NCBI RefSeq assembly: GCF_007655135.1
Contig: NC_045128.1
Coordinates: 15,578,230 to 15,642,229 of the forward strand
Reading direction: 5' to 3'
DNA: 64,000 bases
From: Punica granatum
Taxonomy: Eukaryota > Streptophyta > Magnoliopsida > Myrtales > Lythraceae
In this document: in pieces, positions 33,680 to 45,389 of the stretch
How the letters are laid out: the number at the start of each line of letters is the position of its first letter
Numbering within the stretch: the first letter of the stretch is position 1
Notes under the pieces: model-generated
Told to the model about the DNA's origin: nothing
Seen by the model: the letters and a program-made list of their open reading frames with translations, nothing else
Database searches by the model: none
Made by a program: the position numbers and the translations under genes

Positions 33680-34462
33680 GACGGGGGCCTGCTGGCCCCG
33701 GCATATTACCCTTTTTTTCGACTTTTCCTTCTAAGACTTCATCCTATAGCTTTTCTTTCTTGTTTTCAACATGTTAGGTTTTCTTTCAGAGTTGTATATA
33801 TGGAACACACGGTACCCCCTTTAGGTTTCTGGATAGGAAGCTTCTCTTGAGCAAATGATTCTAGAAATTGTGTTAAAATTGTTTCAAACTGATTTTTCCG
33901 AATAAGATGGTTCATGAATATGATCGAGCGGCTCAAAGTCTCAAGAGTTTAATACGTCAGAGAATACCATATCAAAGTAATCCAGCAATTCTCAAGAAAT
34001 AGCAGGACACAAGGTCCATTTTGATAATCCTCCGCGTATCCAATGTCGTGTCGCCTTCATCGATGCCTCACAAGCATCTATCTATCTTTATGGCGCGGAC
34101 GAAGCCAGATTTCAGCCACTCCTTAGCCTGATGATGTGACTTGCCTACGAGACTGGGGGCCTTGCAAGTCCAATGGCAAGCTCGTAGGCCCATCTGGAGG
34201 CTCGCCCAGCAGGAGTCATGAACCCTGGCTAACTCCTGACGTGGGAATTGTGAACCCCCTCGATGATTCTCTAATGGGCTACGGTATCATCAATCGAGAA
34301 GAATCTCGAGCCCACACCGATCACGCAACTAAGTTTGTCTACAAACTTGAGAAAGCAAGGCAAAGTCGGCCACAATCAGCCCAGGCAAAGTTGCAACAGC
34401 TTGTCTGGGGCAATCCATTCCTAAATCTTTCCTTCCTCTCTTTTGCTTGGAGCAATGGCCTT
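33680..34462. other. 3' untranslated region and downstream intergenic DNA
   Basis: The first 200 bases after the stop are T-rich and probably 3' UTR; no single clear poly(A) signal stands out. The open frame 34136-34465 (+, 109 codons) has no recognisable domain. Confidence 0.4.
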
Positions 34463-34990
34463 TAGGAGTGTAATTGAGCCAAGCAGAGGCAGAATAGGGG
34501 GGGGGGGGGGGGGGGGGGGCTCGGGCTCGGATTGATCATTTTACCATGAACTCCAGCTCAAGCTGAAGTCTGGTTGAGCTTGAACATCCGAGCTCGAGCT
34601 GAACGCACGATACAAGCGAGCGGCTTGAGCACGAGCTCGCTAAGGCTCAACCACAGTGAAGCAAACAATCTTTGGCTCAACTTTGCTCGAACACAAACTC
34701 ATATAAGCTCAATTGAGATCGAGCTCGAGCTCGAGCTTGTTTATGGTAGTAGTATGTGGCTTCTCATATTTATGCGAGTTTGGCCTAGTGACTACATATA
34801 TTTAGCAAACACTATAAAGCTCGATTAGACTTGTGAGCCTCTCAGAGCCGAATATTCTGGAGCTCAAGCTTGGCTAATCTGACCAGGAAGGTCGACTCAG
34901 GCTTGGTTCAAATCCGATTAGATCAAGTTGAGTTTGTGTTTTCATTGAGTGAAATCGAATCATTTGCAAATAAGCTTTGTTCCATTAAAA
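34463..34990 (+). mobile_element. Possible hAT-type fragment with GAGCTCGAG-rich subterminal repeats
   Basis: Begins TAGGAGTGTAATTGAGCC, a hAT-like terminus, followed by a 23-base G-run (34497-34519) and many repeats of GAGCTCGAGC / GCTCGAGCT type up to about 34740. A weakly matching right end (TACCCCCA near 34991-34998) is possible, but no target-site duplication could be matched. Confidence 0.4.
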
Positions 34991-35350
34991 TACCCCCACC
35001 TGATGGTGGCCATCACCCCTTAGCTGAGCTCCTACCAACCTCGTCCGGAGAAAATGGTGCCTTGGATGAGGTTGTCAATGATATTGGCTGTTATCGAGCC
35101 CTCGTTGGCACTATCGGGGTAATGTTGGTGAAAACTTTTCCTAGGACTTGCCTTCAGGCACCCCCTGCTTCGATAGCTCACTTCGATCAGTCAACTCTCC
35201 GATTTGTCACTCCATTCTCTCTTTGCGAAGAGAGATGAGGACAAAATGAAAGGTCGTCAGGGGCCTCAATTGCACAATGGTGTCCGCCAATATGCCCCTA
35301 TTGCTCTGCCTTCCTTTTCAGTTTCATTCCTATTTTCATTTTATCTAAGG

Positions 35351-36595
35351 GGAAAAGACATTTTTTGGTCATGTAATTTTAGTTTTCAGTCAATTTTGGT
35401 CCTATAAATTTCAAAAGTACCGAATCAGTCCTATATGTTTGCTTCGTAAGACACTTTTGGTCCATTCCGTAACCAGCAGCAGCGGAAGTGTTGATGTGGA
35501 CTTGACACCATCAACTTTGATCACGTGACAATTTATTATTAACTGAATTTAAACTTTAAAAGAAAAATTAAAAAATTAAAAAAATAAATAAGCATTGAAA
35601 AAAAAAGAAGAAGAAGGCAACCTCACTGGCTCGGCCAGATCGTCGGGGTGGAAGAGTGTCCAGAAGGGGGAAGCCCCCCGATCGGGGCCCCCTTCCTCTC
35701 CTTTGCTTCGTTTCACATGAAATAGAACAAGGGAAAGGAAGGGAGCGCCAATCAGCGAGGTCAACGGGAGGTAGGGCTTGCTAAAAGGGGGAGCCCCTCG
35801 ATCTGGTCCTCCCCTCCCCCTCCCTATGTTTCGACAAACAGAAAGGGGGAGGGCTTGGCCACGAGCGAGGGGTGGTTGGAATTTGGTCCTCTTCCTTTTA
35901 GAAAAGGGTTAATCACTTACAAAAATATGACATTTGTACTTTTTCCTAAATATAGTACGACTTTTAAAAAATAGTACAGAAAGGCACAACTTTTATATTT
36001 TTTCATAAATATAGCACGACCTTTGAAAAGTAGCTCAAAAACTTTTGTACTTTTTTTAAAATATAACACGACCTTTAAAAAATAATACAGAAAAGCACCG
36101 CTTTTAGGTTTACTTGTAATTATGACAAGTTAAAAAAGAAGATTGTACCTGAAAGTCATGCATTTTTGTACTATTTTTTTTAATGTCGTGCTATATTTAA
36201 GAAAAAGTGCAAAGGTCGTGCTTTTATGTGCTACTCTCCAAAGGTCGTGTTATATTTAGAAAAAAATATAAGGTCGTGCATTTTTATACTGCTTTTCAAA
36301 GATCATGTTATATTTAAGAAAAAGTGCACGTGTCGTTCTTTTCTAGGTGATTAACCCTTTAAAAAATATATTTTTGTATTTTTTATTTTTTCACTTTTCT
36401 TCTAAATCTCAGCTAATAAGAAATTCTCACCTGGTCAAAATTGACGGCGTTAAGTCTACGTCAGCGCTTCCATTACGGTCGGTTAAGGAACATACTAAAA
36501 GTGTCTTATGGAGCAAACATATGGGCACTTTTGAAACTTATAGGATCAAAACTGAATAAAGACCAAACTTATAAGATCAAAAATATTTTTCTCTC
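35351..36595. mobile_element. MULE-like element with arms of about 180 bp, interrupted by a nested foldback element
   Basis: The left arm (about 35351-35530) and the reverse complement of the right arm (about 36420-36595) align. Examples are TTTGGTCCTATAAATTTCAA / TTTGATCCTATAAGTTTCAA, GTTTGCTTCGTAAGACACTT / GTTTGCTCCATAAGACACTT and GACTTGACACCATCAACTTT / GACTTAACGCCGTCAATTTT. Between the arms are a GC-rich block with GGGGGAAGCCCC-type sequence (about 35610-35880) of unknown origin and the nested element at 35906-36357. No transposase is visible. Confidence 0.75.
35906..36357. mobile_element. 452-bp foldback MITE nested in the MULE-like element
   Basis: The termini GGGTTAATCAC (35906) and GTGATTAACCC (ending 36357) are perfect inverted repeats. 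The arms contain several inverted copies of ATATAGCACGACCTTTGAAA-like units. Flanking TTTAGAAAA (35897-35905) and TTTAAAAAA (36358-36366) agree at 8 of 9, consistent with a 9-bp Mutator-type duplication, although the A/T-rich flanks make this less decisive. Confidence 0.8.
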
Positions 36596-36692
36596 TCTTT
36601 TAAAATTTATTTTTAAGGTAACTTTCTATCCCAAAAAAGTTCATGTTGGTTTATTTAGAAGAAATTAAACAATAAAACAAAGGGAACAAAAT

Positions 36693-36990
36693 GCGGGCTT
36701 TGTTTGGTTTTCTAATAAAAGTTTTTACTCTACCTAACTCAACTCTATTATTCCACAAATTCAACATTACAATCATTATTATTTTGTCTTTTTCTCTGTT
36801 TAATAACAATTTTTCGCTCATAATTTTTCCTAATAATTTTTATAATCAAATTTTTAATAATAAATTATCCATCTACTTTCACATCTATATATACAAACAC
36901 ATATATTCTCACCAATTCATATATTTGTCAACGTTTGCAATCAAGTTAAGTTGGATTATGATCTAATTCGAAAATCAAACACAAGTCTCT
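36693..36990. mobile_element. Possible Tourist-like MITE
   Basis: GGGCTTTGTTTGGTTTTC near 36695 and the reverse complement GAGACTTGTGTTTGATTTTC near 36990 resemble the ends of the Tourist-type element at 57532. The interior also shares the CAACTCAACTC / CAACATTACAATCATTA sequence. The 3-bp duplication was not clear. Confidence 0.5.
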
Positions 36991-36999
36991 TGATATTAT

Positions 37000-38530
37000 T
37001 TGAAAAGAAGTAGAGCATTAGGATAAAACTGAAAATTGACTAAAGTTGAGAGTTAAAACTTGTGTTCTCTATAAATTGGATAAGAGGGTGGGCAAAAAGG
37101 GCCAACCAAAGGAAAAGACTAACAGGAAGTATGCGAAGATGTAGGATGCAAACGAACCAAAAAATGATAATGAACTAGAATAGATAAACAAACTGAGCTA
37201 GTCAATTGAATGTACTTGTTTTTCCCAAATACATATTCGCGTTGCTTATATCATGTTAATAGTATATGTGACATATTCCTCTTTTGATATTTGAATTTTC
37301 TAATTCCTTATCTATTCAGAAAATCCAACCAAACCAAAAAAGTAAATCAAAATTTCAATTGTAATCCTGCCAATTTTATTTCCCTCAATCAATTCAGTTA
37401 TATTATGTAAAATCGGAAGAGTGATACGAGGAAGCGCCACCCAACTCCCATTTTCTTAAAAACCTCAGCTCATGATTGATTTTCTTTCCGATTGCTGGGA
37501 GAATATAATATCATTAATAAAATTACGTTCATCTTAACAATTATATTGAAAACTAATGAAAATTTTTCAATTCGTGAATAAATATCATGTTTTCTTGAAC
37601 AAAATAATTTTTTTTACCAATTCATGCATGTATACATATATTAGAGAAAAAAAACTATTTTTCATAAATTTAAAATATTTTTCATAATGTCAAATGAATT
37701 AAATTTTATTAATTTTACCCGCCGAAAAAAATCATTGGAAAAAATTTTATAATCTTTTTACGCATTCATGCAAGCAGGAGACCGCACCTTGTTCTTATCT
37801 AGTGAATCAGTGATTTGAATACACTCAAAAAGAATAATAAGAGGGTCACTGTCGATCATCATCCCCTCCCCCCCGCCGGGGCGCCGAAATTATGATTCCT
37901 CATCGGTAACGCTTCTGCTATTTCTAGCTCTTGGTGGGTGGTGGAGGCAAAGGGGCATGTCTCAAAGCAACTGGCAGGCCCCCAGCGGTCTAATAATTGC
38001 AACCTTTTCTTTGTTCATCATTGTTATTGCTTGAGATTTTCGGGTGATTGCCTACCTTCTTCGCAAGTTGGTCATTAATCTATCAGCAGGATAGTAACAT
38101 CAAGATCAAGAACGTTTGTTTGAGTCGTTGTCGATGTTTCCTTTGGGACCAATCCTCCTGCATCAATGCCGAATGTGTGCCGGAAACCTGATGCCGCCCC
38201 TTGTTGAGATTATTTGTCACTGATCCACCAACTTGCCTTCCACTTAGGGGGAGTCGCTCTTTTCTCGACTAGTTTGAAACAACTCGATCATAGTTCTTTT
38301 TTCTCAACTGGCTATACAAGCGGGCAGATAATATTTCTCGGGTTGCATTGGCTAGAACCCCCTACACTTGATCGACTTGAAAACGAGGAAGGTTTTTTGT
38401 AAGTGCGTTTATTTAATGTATTAAGCTGAAACTAATATCAAGAACTTGCACAAATAGAAGAGTATATTACAATAGACTTAAGGTTATATGCACATGTTAA
38501 ATGACATAGACCTAGTAGACCATCTATGTT
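37000..38530. other. Intergenic, nothing recognised
   Basis: AT-rich with a CCCCTCCCCCCCGCCGGGGCG island near 37863. The short open frame 38214-38402 (+) has no known domain. Confidence 0.4.
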
Positions 38531-38532
38531 CC

Positions 38533-39170
38533 TATAAATAAGAGATTTCAGATTTGGTACCTGATGGGACTAATAGTACCATTTTGTTAGTTTTTAAGAT
38601 TTATATTTAATTATACTAGGCTCATGAACCTCTATTGTAATCGAAAAAAATTCTGTAGGAAAGGTTTATGGTACAATTAGTTGCACCATATAGTCAAATT
38701 ACTCAAATTTATCCCCCTAATTCACCCAAAAAATATTACTCAAATTTGTAGTAAGTTACATAAATTTCTAGTAAATTGCTAACAAAGAAAGTAAATTATG
38801 CAAATTCAAGGTAAATTATATATATTCGAAATAACCTATAGAATTTTTGAAATAAACAACATAGATTTCGAGAAACTTTACTTAATTTTTTGGTAGAATA
38901 GTTAATTCTACTTACATGTTTAGTAATTTACTTGATGCTATAGTACAATCAATTTTATTGATTACTCTATAGAATTTTCCTATAAGATTACCTCAGGGAA
39001 ATTTGATTTCGAACCTCACTGATTTCTATGGGAAATTATCCACTTGACCACCTGATTGATCCCTTTTTCTGTTACAAATGAGAGCTCGAGTAAACGGAAA
39101 GTAGAATGAGAAATAAATAGGCTCAGAAAGTTCACTAACAATAATCAAATCTGAAATCTCTTAATCTATA
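38533..39170. repeat. Inverted repeat of about 25 bp bounding a 640-bp AT-rich segment
   Basis: TATAAATAAGAGATTTCAG at 38533 and its inverse CTGAAATCTCTTAATCTATA ending at 39170 differ at only a few positions. This could be the ends of an uncharacterised non-autonomous element; there is no coding content. Confidence 0.5.
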
Positions 39171-39637
39171 AACGATTACGTATGTCACTGCATTGCATCA
39201 TCTTTTTCTGTTTCAATACATTTTTAAATTGAAAACATAGCAAGCATAGTTTTCAAGCATTTTAAAATATGTATCTTCAGCGAAAATTATATCTACCACG
39301 GGCTTCCAAGCTCGATCGATCCCCACTCTCTCATTACGATGACAATATTTGCAAAGGACAATGGAAATGCATCATAAATAATAAGCATGAATCAGGCATT
39401 GTAAGACAAATCCTGAGCAAGATGAAGTCCGGACCAACCTTACGAAGTTGCTTGGATTAATATTAGACAACGATTCCATAATGTTGTTTCTGCGCCCGTG
39501 TGGTGTGGATTTGGAATCATCTGTCATCTTCGTCATATCAAAACCTGCACATGTGTACATACTTGTTCAGATTTTTAATTCATGATATGTCAACTCCGAT
39601 CCAGTGTTTAAAGTTTAAACCACTCTAAGATATATAT

Positions 39638-39685
<48 letters not shown>

Positions 39686-39740
39686 ATACTCATAATAAAG
39701 AAATAGGTATCAGTTTCTTTTGCTTCATGCGTGTATATAC
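39171..39740. other. Intergenic with TA microsatellite
   Basis: No gene. A TA-rich repeat runs from about 39630 to 39690. Confidence 0.5.
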
Positions 39741-39749
39741 ATAAGTATA

Positions 39750-41533
39750 GATAAAATTGACAATTTGGTCCCTGAAAGATACACCTCACTGCAAGTTGGT
39801 CCCTGAACTATATTGTGTGTACTAGTTAATCCGAACGTTTCAAACATAAGAACCATTTAGTCCTTCCGTTCGAATTTGTGGCAGGTCCCTAACGGAAAGT
39901 GGTGACATAGCCGTTAATTGCCACGAGAGCTCATCCCTGAAGTCAAACCCCCCGAAAAGAAAAACAAAATCAGATTAGCCTCAAATTGGCTCGGAGAGAA
40001 AACCCTAATTGAACCACCTGGAGCGAGATTGAGCAGCAGGGAGATCCTACGAATGATCGCTACCTGACACGCTCGGTGTTGGGAGATTGGAGGAAGCACT
40101 GAATCAACAGTGTTGAAAGCCACTCCAGGGCATGGACGCAGAGATGATGAAAATTGAGTTGGAAGAGGTCCAATCTGCCAAGGAGGATGCGCGGGATATA
40201 GACGGGTTCAGGCTCGAGGCCCTAGATGTGACCAAACTACCGTTGCTCAGGCCTGACGGGCACCTAGCCCCATACATGTACCCATTCCCATTTGCAGATG
40301 GGGTCAAGGATCGGGTCCAGAACGATTGTGTCCACTGGTGCTTGCCTGGGCCGATCGATACGTGGAATGAGATCTTGCTGAAGGTAATCAAGGGGTGGAC
40401 ACGTCAATCACACCGAAAATGAACTACGATAGCGAGGAAATGAGGTTTTGTGTAATGGACATCATTCTTCCCTAGCAAAGAGACAAATGGAAAGAGGAGC
40501 AATGGTCCCCTTGGTTCGGTTTTCGGGTTCTAATGGAAGAAATGAGGATAGATCAAAACCAAATGGCAGAAGGCTCTCTTATGGTGGTGCCAGACATGGT
40601 GATGTCCTCGGAAGATAGTGTTAGAAAGATTCCTTTGCATTAATGTTGGTCTTGTGAATTCAATTGATTGTTGTTGGAAGATCATGATGTTCTATTCGTT
40701 TACGGAAGGCTCAGTCATACTTGGGTAGCCTTCATTTTTGTCTGCACAGAACCCTTTACTACACAAATTTACAGCATTCCTCATCCTCCTCCTCCTCCTC
40801 CTCCTCTCTGTTTCGGAATTCGATTTCTTTGTGGTTATGTTGATTCAGTGCTTCCCCGTGAAGATGGGTCAGAGCATCGAACACCGGGCGTATCAGGCAG
40901 AGAGGGGAAGCTTGACAGAGAAACGCAGTGGGGAGAAACGGTGTTGGGAGATTGGAGGAAAAGAGGACACGGGGAGAGAGAAGGGGAGCTTAATAGAGAC
41001 CCGTAGTGGTCCTCCGGAGGGGGCGCCCTCGCCACCGGAATGAGCACAGCAGCTCCAGGAGGGAGAAAGAGAATAAGATGGAGAGGAGCAGTACGAGGAG
41101 GAAGAAGAAGAAAAAGAATAAAAAGAGGGAGAGAAGAGAGAAGGATGGCGACTGAAGCCGGAGGAAATCGAGAAAAGAGGAAATCAAAGAAGAGTTATCG
41201 GTGTAATGGAGTCAATCGGAATGTGTTCTTCTGTTCCAATCTGGGAAATCTATTTTAGGTTTTCTGTTCAAATCAAGAAAAGGAAGGAATGAAGGAAGGA
41301 AGGGGATCCTTCGACAAGTTCCTTTCTTCTGACCAGCGAGGCAATTAAAGAGGCCACAATGGCAATTAACGACCATTTCATCACTTTATGTCAGGGACCT
41401 GCCACAAAATCGAAGGAAGGACTAAATGGTTCGAACGTTTGAAACGTTCGAACTAACTAGTACACACAATATATTTCAGGGACCAACTTGCAGTGAGGTG
41501 TATCTTTTAGGGACCGAATTGTCAATTTTGTCC
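39750..41533 (+). mobile_element. Pack-MULE carrying a TRICHOME BIREFRINGENCE-LIKE fragment
   Basis: Terminal inverted repeats of about 173 bp (39750-39922 and 41361-41533) match closely. Examples are GATACACCTCACTGCAAGTT in both, TATTGTGTGTACTAGTTA in both, and the ends GATAAAATTGACAATT / GGACAAAATTGACAATT. The flanking 9-mers ATAAGTATA (39741-39749) and ATATGTATA (41534-41542) agree at 8 of 9, as for Mutator insertions. The interior lacks transposase and instead has a host-like coding fragment (40132-40422) and purine-rich DNA. The small direct repeat GTGTTGGGAGATTGGAGGA occurs near 40076 and 40944. Confidence 0.9.
40132..40422 (+). pseudogene. Captured 3' fragment of a TRICHOME BIREFRINGENCE-LIKE (TBL, PC-esterase) gene
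   Basis: The 96-codon frame reads GFRLEALDVTKLPLLRPDGH, then NDCVHWCLPGPIDTWNEILL, the conserved C-terminal block of TBL proteins. That block contains the DCxHWC motif with the catalytic Asp and His of the PC-esterase domain. TBL proteins are Golgi acetyltransferases that O-acetylate wall polysaccharides, and full members are about 400 residues. The GDS motif, TBL domain and membrane anchor are missing, so this is a fragment carried by the MULE. The ATG at 40132 lies within what would be internal TBL sequence; transcription from the element is possible but unshown. Confidence 0.85.
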
Positions 41534-41542
41534 ATATGTATA

Positions 41543-42950
41543 CCATGCATAGCACGATCTAACCAGCACATACTTACTTTAGCTATAATGATTATATTCC
41601 AATGATGCATTAGTTTGAAAGGAAAAGAAAAAAAATTAAGGTGAAAAATAACATATAAGAATTTGAGATACAAGTTGAAAAATAAACAAAAATGATGTGA
41701 TACAAATTAAATTAGGATATGGAGAGGAGAAGGCAAAATAAAAAGTAGATGACACGCGGAGGCATGAGAGGAGAGAATAATATTAAGGGGAAATATTGTC
41801 TTTCTAACTCTTCTTCTTATTCTAAATTATATCATATTTAAATAAAATATAAGAGGTATTTTTAACTTTTTAACTATATTTATAAATAAAATGGTGATTA
41901 TAAGATTAAATTTTGCTTAAATAATAATATAATATAAGATAAAATAAGAGATATATATATATATATATATATTTTGTCCAACAAAAAGCAAAAAAAGAAA
42001 AATATAGAGACATGTAATCCTTGTAGGTGTACATATAGTCAATTGGAGATTTTCTCGCATAAGAAGTTTGTCGGAGCTAGTATTCTTCCATCGGAGAAGA
42101 TATGTGTGATTGAATGGATCGAACTTCATATTGAAGCACCAAATTTTACATTCTGGTGTTACATAAAATTTATATCTTGACAATCATAAGGGTAAAAATA
42201 TCTTGCAACTTATGATTTTCAAGTTGAACCGCGTGAAAAGTAGCGTCACAAATGTGAAGTAATTTTCTTTCATTTTCAAGTGGCCGTTTCGATGTAGATC
42301 TTTCACCTTGACGAAGATAGAGTTGGATGTTCTATCATGCTTGACTAGCATGGTGGGACGTTAATATACAATATATATTTTTATATATATATATGTATAT
42401 GTATATAGGTAGACAGATAGATGATGGGACTAAGCTGTCTTGCATTATTTATTTACGAGGTATAATTTATTTTATTAATTCTATTTTACTTTTTCTTTAA
42501 TTTAATAATAAAATTATTTTTTATTTTTTTATTAATTTAATAATAAATTTTTACAAGAATTTTTTTTAACCGTTATTATAACCATATTTAAGTATATACA
42601 TAAATATTTAAAATGAAGTGAAATTAAATTCTAATTTATTACCAAATGTCACGTAAATCTGATATTAATTTCCACTCTTTTGCCATAAAATACTTTCGGT
42701 CACTCTAATCTCCAAAGTGCAGCTAAAGTTGGGCTGATTAATATTATTTTAATGCCATCCATTTTCTTTGACATGACATAACACCCGATTCTTCACGTGA
42801 AAATTTTATCCAGCTTTCGCAAGTAAACTGAAACATCATTACTTTACAGCTTTAGTTTTTCCCTTTGTGGAAGCGCAAGAACCCCACGGATCTTTCCTAT
42901 TACGGAGTTAAACAAATTTGAATTAAAGTTAAATATATTTCATGTCTAAA
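41543..42950. other. AT-rich intergenic stretch
   Basis: Contains TA microsatellites (about 41951-41972 and near 42380) and no gene-like translation. Frames 41917-42183 on both strands are low-complexity at one end and unassigned. Confidence 0.45.
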
Positions 42951-43578
42951 CGGTTAAATTTATTTAGACACGATAAATAAACGTGTTTAAACGGATTGAA
43001 CCCTTATAATCTATTCAAACACGATTAGATCTATTTATATCATGTGTTATCGTGTTAATAAATTTATTTCACATATTGTATCAATTTATAGAAGAAAGTG
43101 CATTACAATCATCTAAATTGTTTAAATAAATCACCTGTTTATTGTGCTTTTATCATGTCAATCGTGTAACTGAAATTAATAATGTCATATCATATACGTA
43201 TCAAAAGGTAATAATGTAATATCGTGTAGGTGAGTTATCTAAATTATTTATATGAATCGCCAATTTATTGTACTTTTATCATGTCGATCGTGTAGTAATG
43301 TGTAATTAAAATTAATAGTGTCATATCATGAATGTAAAATATGTATCAAAAGGTAATAGTGTCATATTGTTTAGGTAAATATACATACACAGTTAGACAC
43401 GCTTAATTAAACGGGTTAGACTTATCATATCCGTGTCAATCCGTAATTAAACAATGTTCGTGTTTGAAGATCTTGACACGTTTATTAAACATGTCGTGTT
43501 CGGGTTTAAAGCTTCTTGACATAAACCCGTTTAAACATGACATGTTTAAACACGACACGTCACATATTGTCACCCCTA
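42950..43578 (-). mobile_element. Probable hAT-type non-autonomous element
   Basis: The right end reads CACGTCACATATTGTCACCCCTA; on the other strand TAGGGGTGACAATATGTG is a typical hAT start. The interior is filled with repeats of GTTTAAACACG / CGTGTTTAAACGG and ATCGTGTTAATA type. A left terminus of the same type was not found, so the left limit is a guess. Confidence 0.55.
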
Positions 43579-44490
43579 GTAAATATGTAAAAGAGTAAAT
43601 AGGTAATTTGATCAATGACTTTGCACGGTTGTATCAATTTCATCCATAATTTATTTTTTTGCATCAATTTGGTTTTTAACTTTGTCGAATTACATCAATT
43701 TGGTCTTTTGTTACACAAATTAGGTCCCTCAAAAATCAAAATGCATCAGTGTGGTCCCCGAGACACATTGCCCCATCGAATGGGTCCTTTGTTACATCAA
43801 TTAGGTCCTTCGATGTTGGTTGGCTGCTTTTGATTGACGGTGATTGACGTCCGTTAAGTAGAAGAAGCATAACTGATGTAACGAACAAGCAAACTAATGT
43901 TCCATCTTACGGCATTATAAATAGGTTATATAAATATGGTCTCTGACTTGAAATTCGGTCTTTTGCTTTTTGTTAGTCTATCTTTTCAAGCTTATCTCCT
44001 CTCTCTTGCATTTCCCACTTATTTCACACTCCTTTGTTTCTTCTCATTCCCTTTCATCTCCTTCTCTCAAGGGGGTCAAACCAACTACAAGTAGAGCTCT
44101 CACTTACAGACTCGGACTTTACTAGCCATAAATTCCATACTCGGACCGGGCGTGGTGTAAGTCCCCACAAGGATGTACGAAAGCCTAACCCGCTTTAATA
44201 TCATGTTTAATACCCACTGGACTTATAATCGATTATGCCCAACTTCAGCCCAAAAGCTTGAGCCAATATGTTGTGGTACTCAATCTCTTATAAACCCACT
44301 AAATCCTTCTTAATTTTTTCGTGTGGGACAATATCTCTCAACAATCATGAATAAAAATGTGACAAATGAGGTAAATTTTAAGAATTTGGTGAAAGAATGT
44401 CGATTTTGCAAGTAATTATCATAGTTAGCTCATTCAAGCTCGTGATTCTCCCATTCTATTTTCTCCAATTCTCTCCTTAGCCAAACCGAC
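43579..44490. other. Intergenic repeats
   Basis: 43600-43860 has ATCAATTTGGTC-type repeated phrases like those in the MULE arms elsewhere in the window. 44093-44342 (ending GGGACAATATCTCTCAACA) resembles a short LTR end. Neither could be bounded. Confidence 0.35.
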
Positions 44491-44494
44491 TTTC

Positions 44495-44666
44495 ACTCCA
44501 ATTAGTCATGTAACACCCCCAACCAACTCGCTCTTGAAACGCACCCCGCCAAGCAATTCCTCCCTCCCCCCAAAACCTTCACTCCAATTGGTCATGGAAC
44601 ACCCCCGACCAACTCGCTCATGAAACACACCCCGCCTACCCCCCCACCAAATAAAAAAAACACACA
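44495..44666 (+). repeat. Tandem duplication, unit 86 bp
   Basis: ACTCCAATTAGTCATGTAAC (44495) recurs as ACTCCAATTGGTCATGGAAC (44581). Both are followed by ACCCCC[AG]ACCAACTCGCTC and CACCCCGCC. Confidence 0.85.
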
Positions 44667-45035
44667 AAAAGAAAAAAACCCGAGCCAAATCATAACCGGT
44701 TCGCGGAACCCTCTGAGCTAAACCATGGTGCCTCACGAAAACCCCTCAAGCCCAACCGCTTCTCTAACTCCACAATCCCCAGCCACTTCTCCCCAACGGA
44801 TGTGACTCCGTTTTGCAATGTAGCACATGAGGAATTCAGTATGAGAAAGCATCAAGTTTCTTTATGAATGAGAGTTTCAAATAGGTAATGATATATAACT
44901 ATCTTGAGTTAAGAAACTTCCCCATCTAAATAAGTAATCATAATATTGCTCTGCTTGAAACTTGAGGCATAAGTAATCTAATCTCGAGGGGTGATAAATG
45001 TTAAAAGAAGGATGGTAACTTGAGAGAGAGAGGCG

Positions 45036-45389
45036 TTGATGAAGGACAACGCCGGGAGCCATAACATTATGGGAGTTCACCTTAGGCCTACGCTTATAGA
45101 TCTACCAACATTTCTCTTTGCAATAACAACCATTATCACACGATGCATTACATTCCTTGCATCGAGGGCCACCGTGTCCTTACCTTTATGTGTCACAACT
45201 ATGATTGGTGTCTATCAAGCCACAATCGCCTCTATTCTTTTCTTATATAGTTCCATTACGTTGCTCGCAAATTCGAGTGTTGATTGTCCCAACATAGATC
45301 ACCACAACTACCAAGATTGCCTACGGTCTAAGTGCTCGGCCCAGCATTCTCTTGAGAAGGTTTGCGATTTTTCTTTTATTATTTTATAA
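45036..45389 (+). other. Unassigned open frame of 117 codons
   Basis: The frame has a hydrophobic centre (for example LPTFLFAITTIITRCITFLA and IASILFLYSSITLLA) that could form two membrane segments, followed by a polar tail with three cysteines (CPNIDHH, CLRSKCSAQHS). I recognise no family. The last third overlaps the start of a 618-bp tandem duplication. The second copy of that region lacks the first part, so the frame is not repeated as a whole. Without homologues it could equally be chance. Confidence 0.25.

Noticed and set aside
40990..41187. Open frames on both strands in the purine-rich interior of the Pack-MULE
   Set aside because: Low-complexity GAGGAAGAAG-type composition, and no domain.
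44093..44342. Short solo LTR ending TCTCAACA
   Set aside because: No matching TG start or 5-bp duplication found; left as unbounded repeat.
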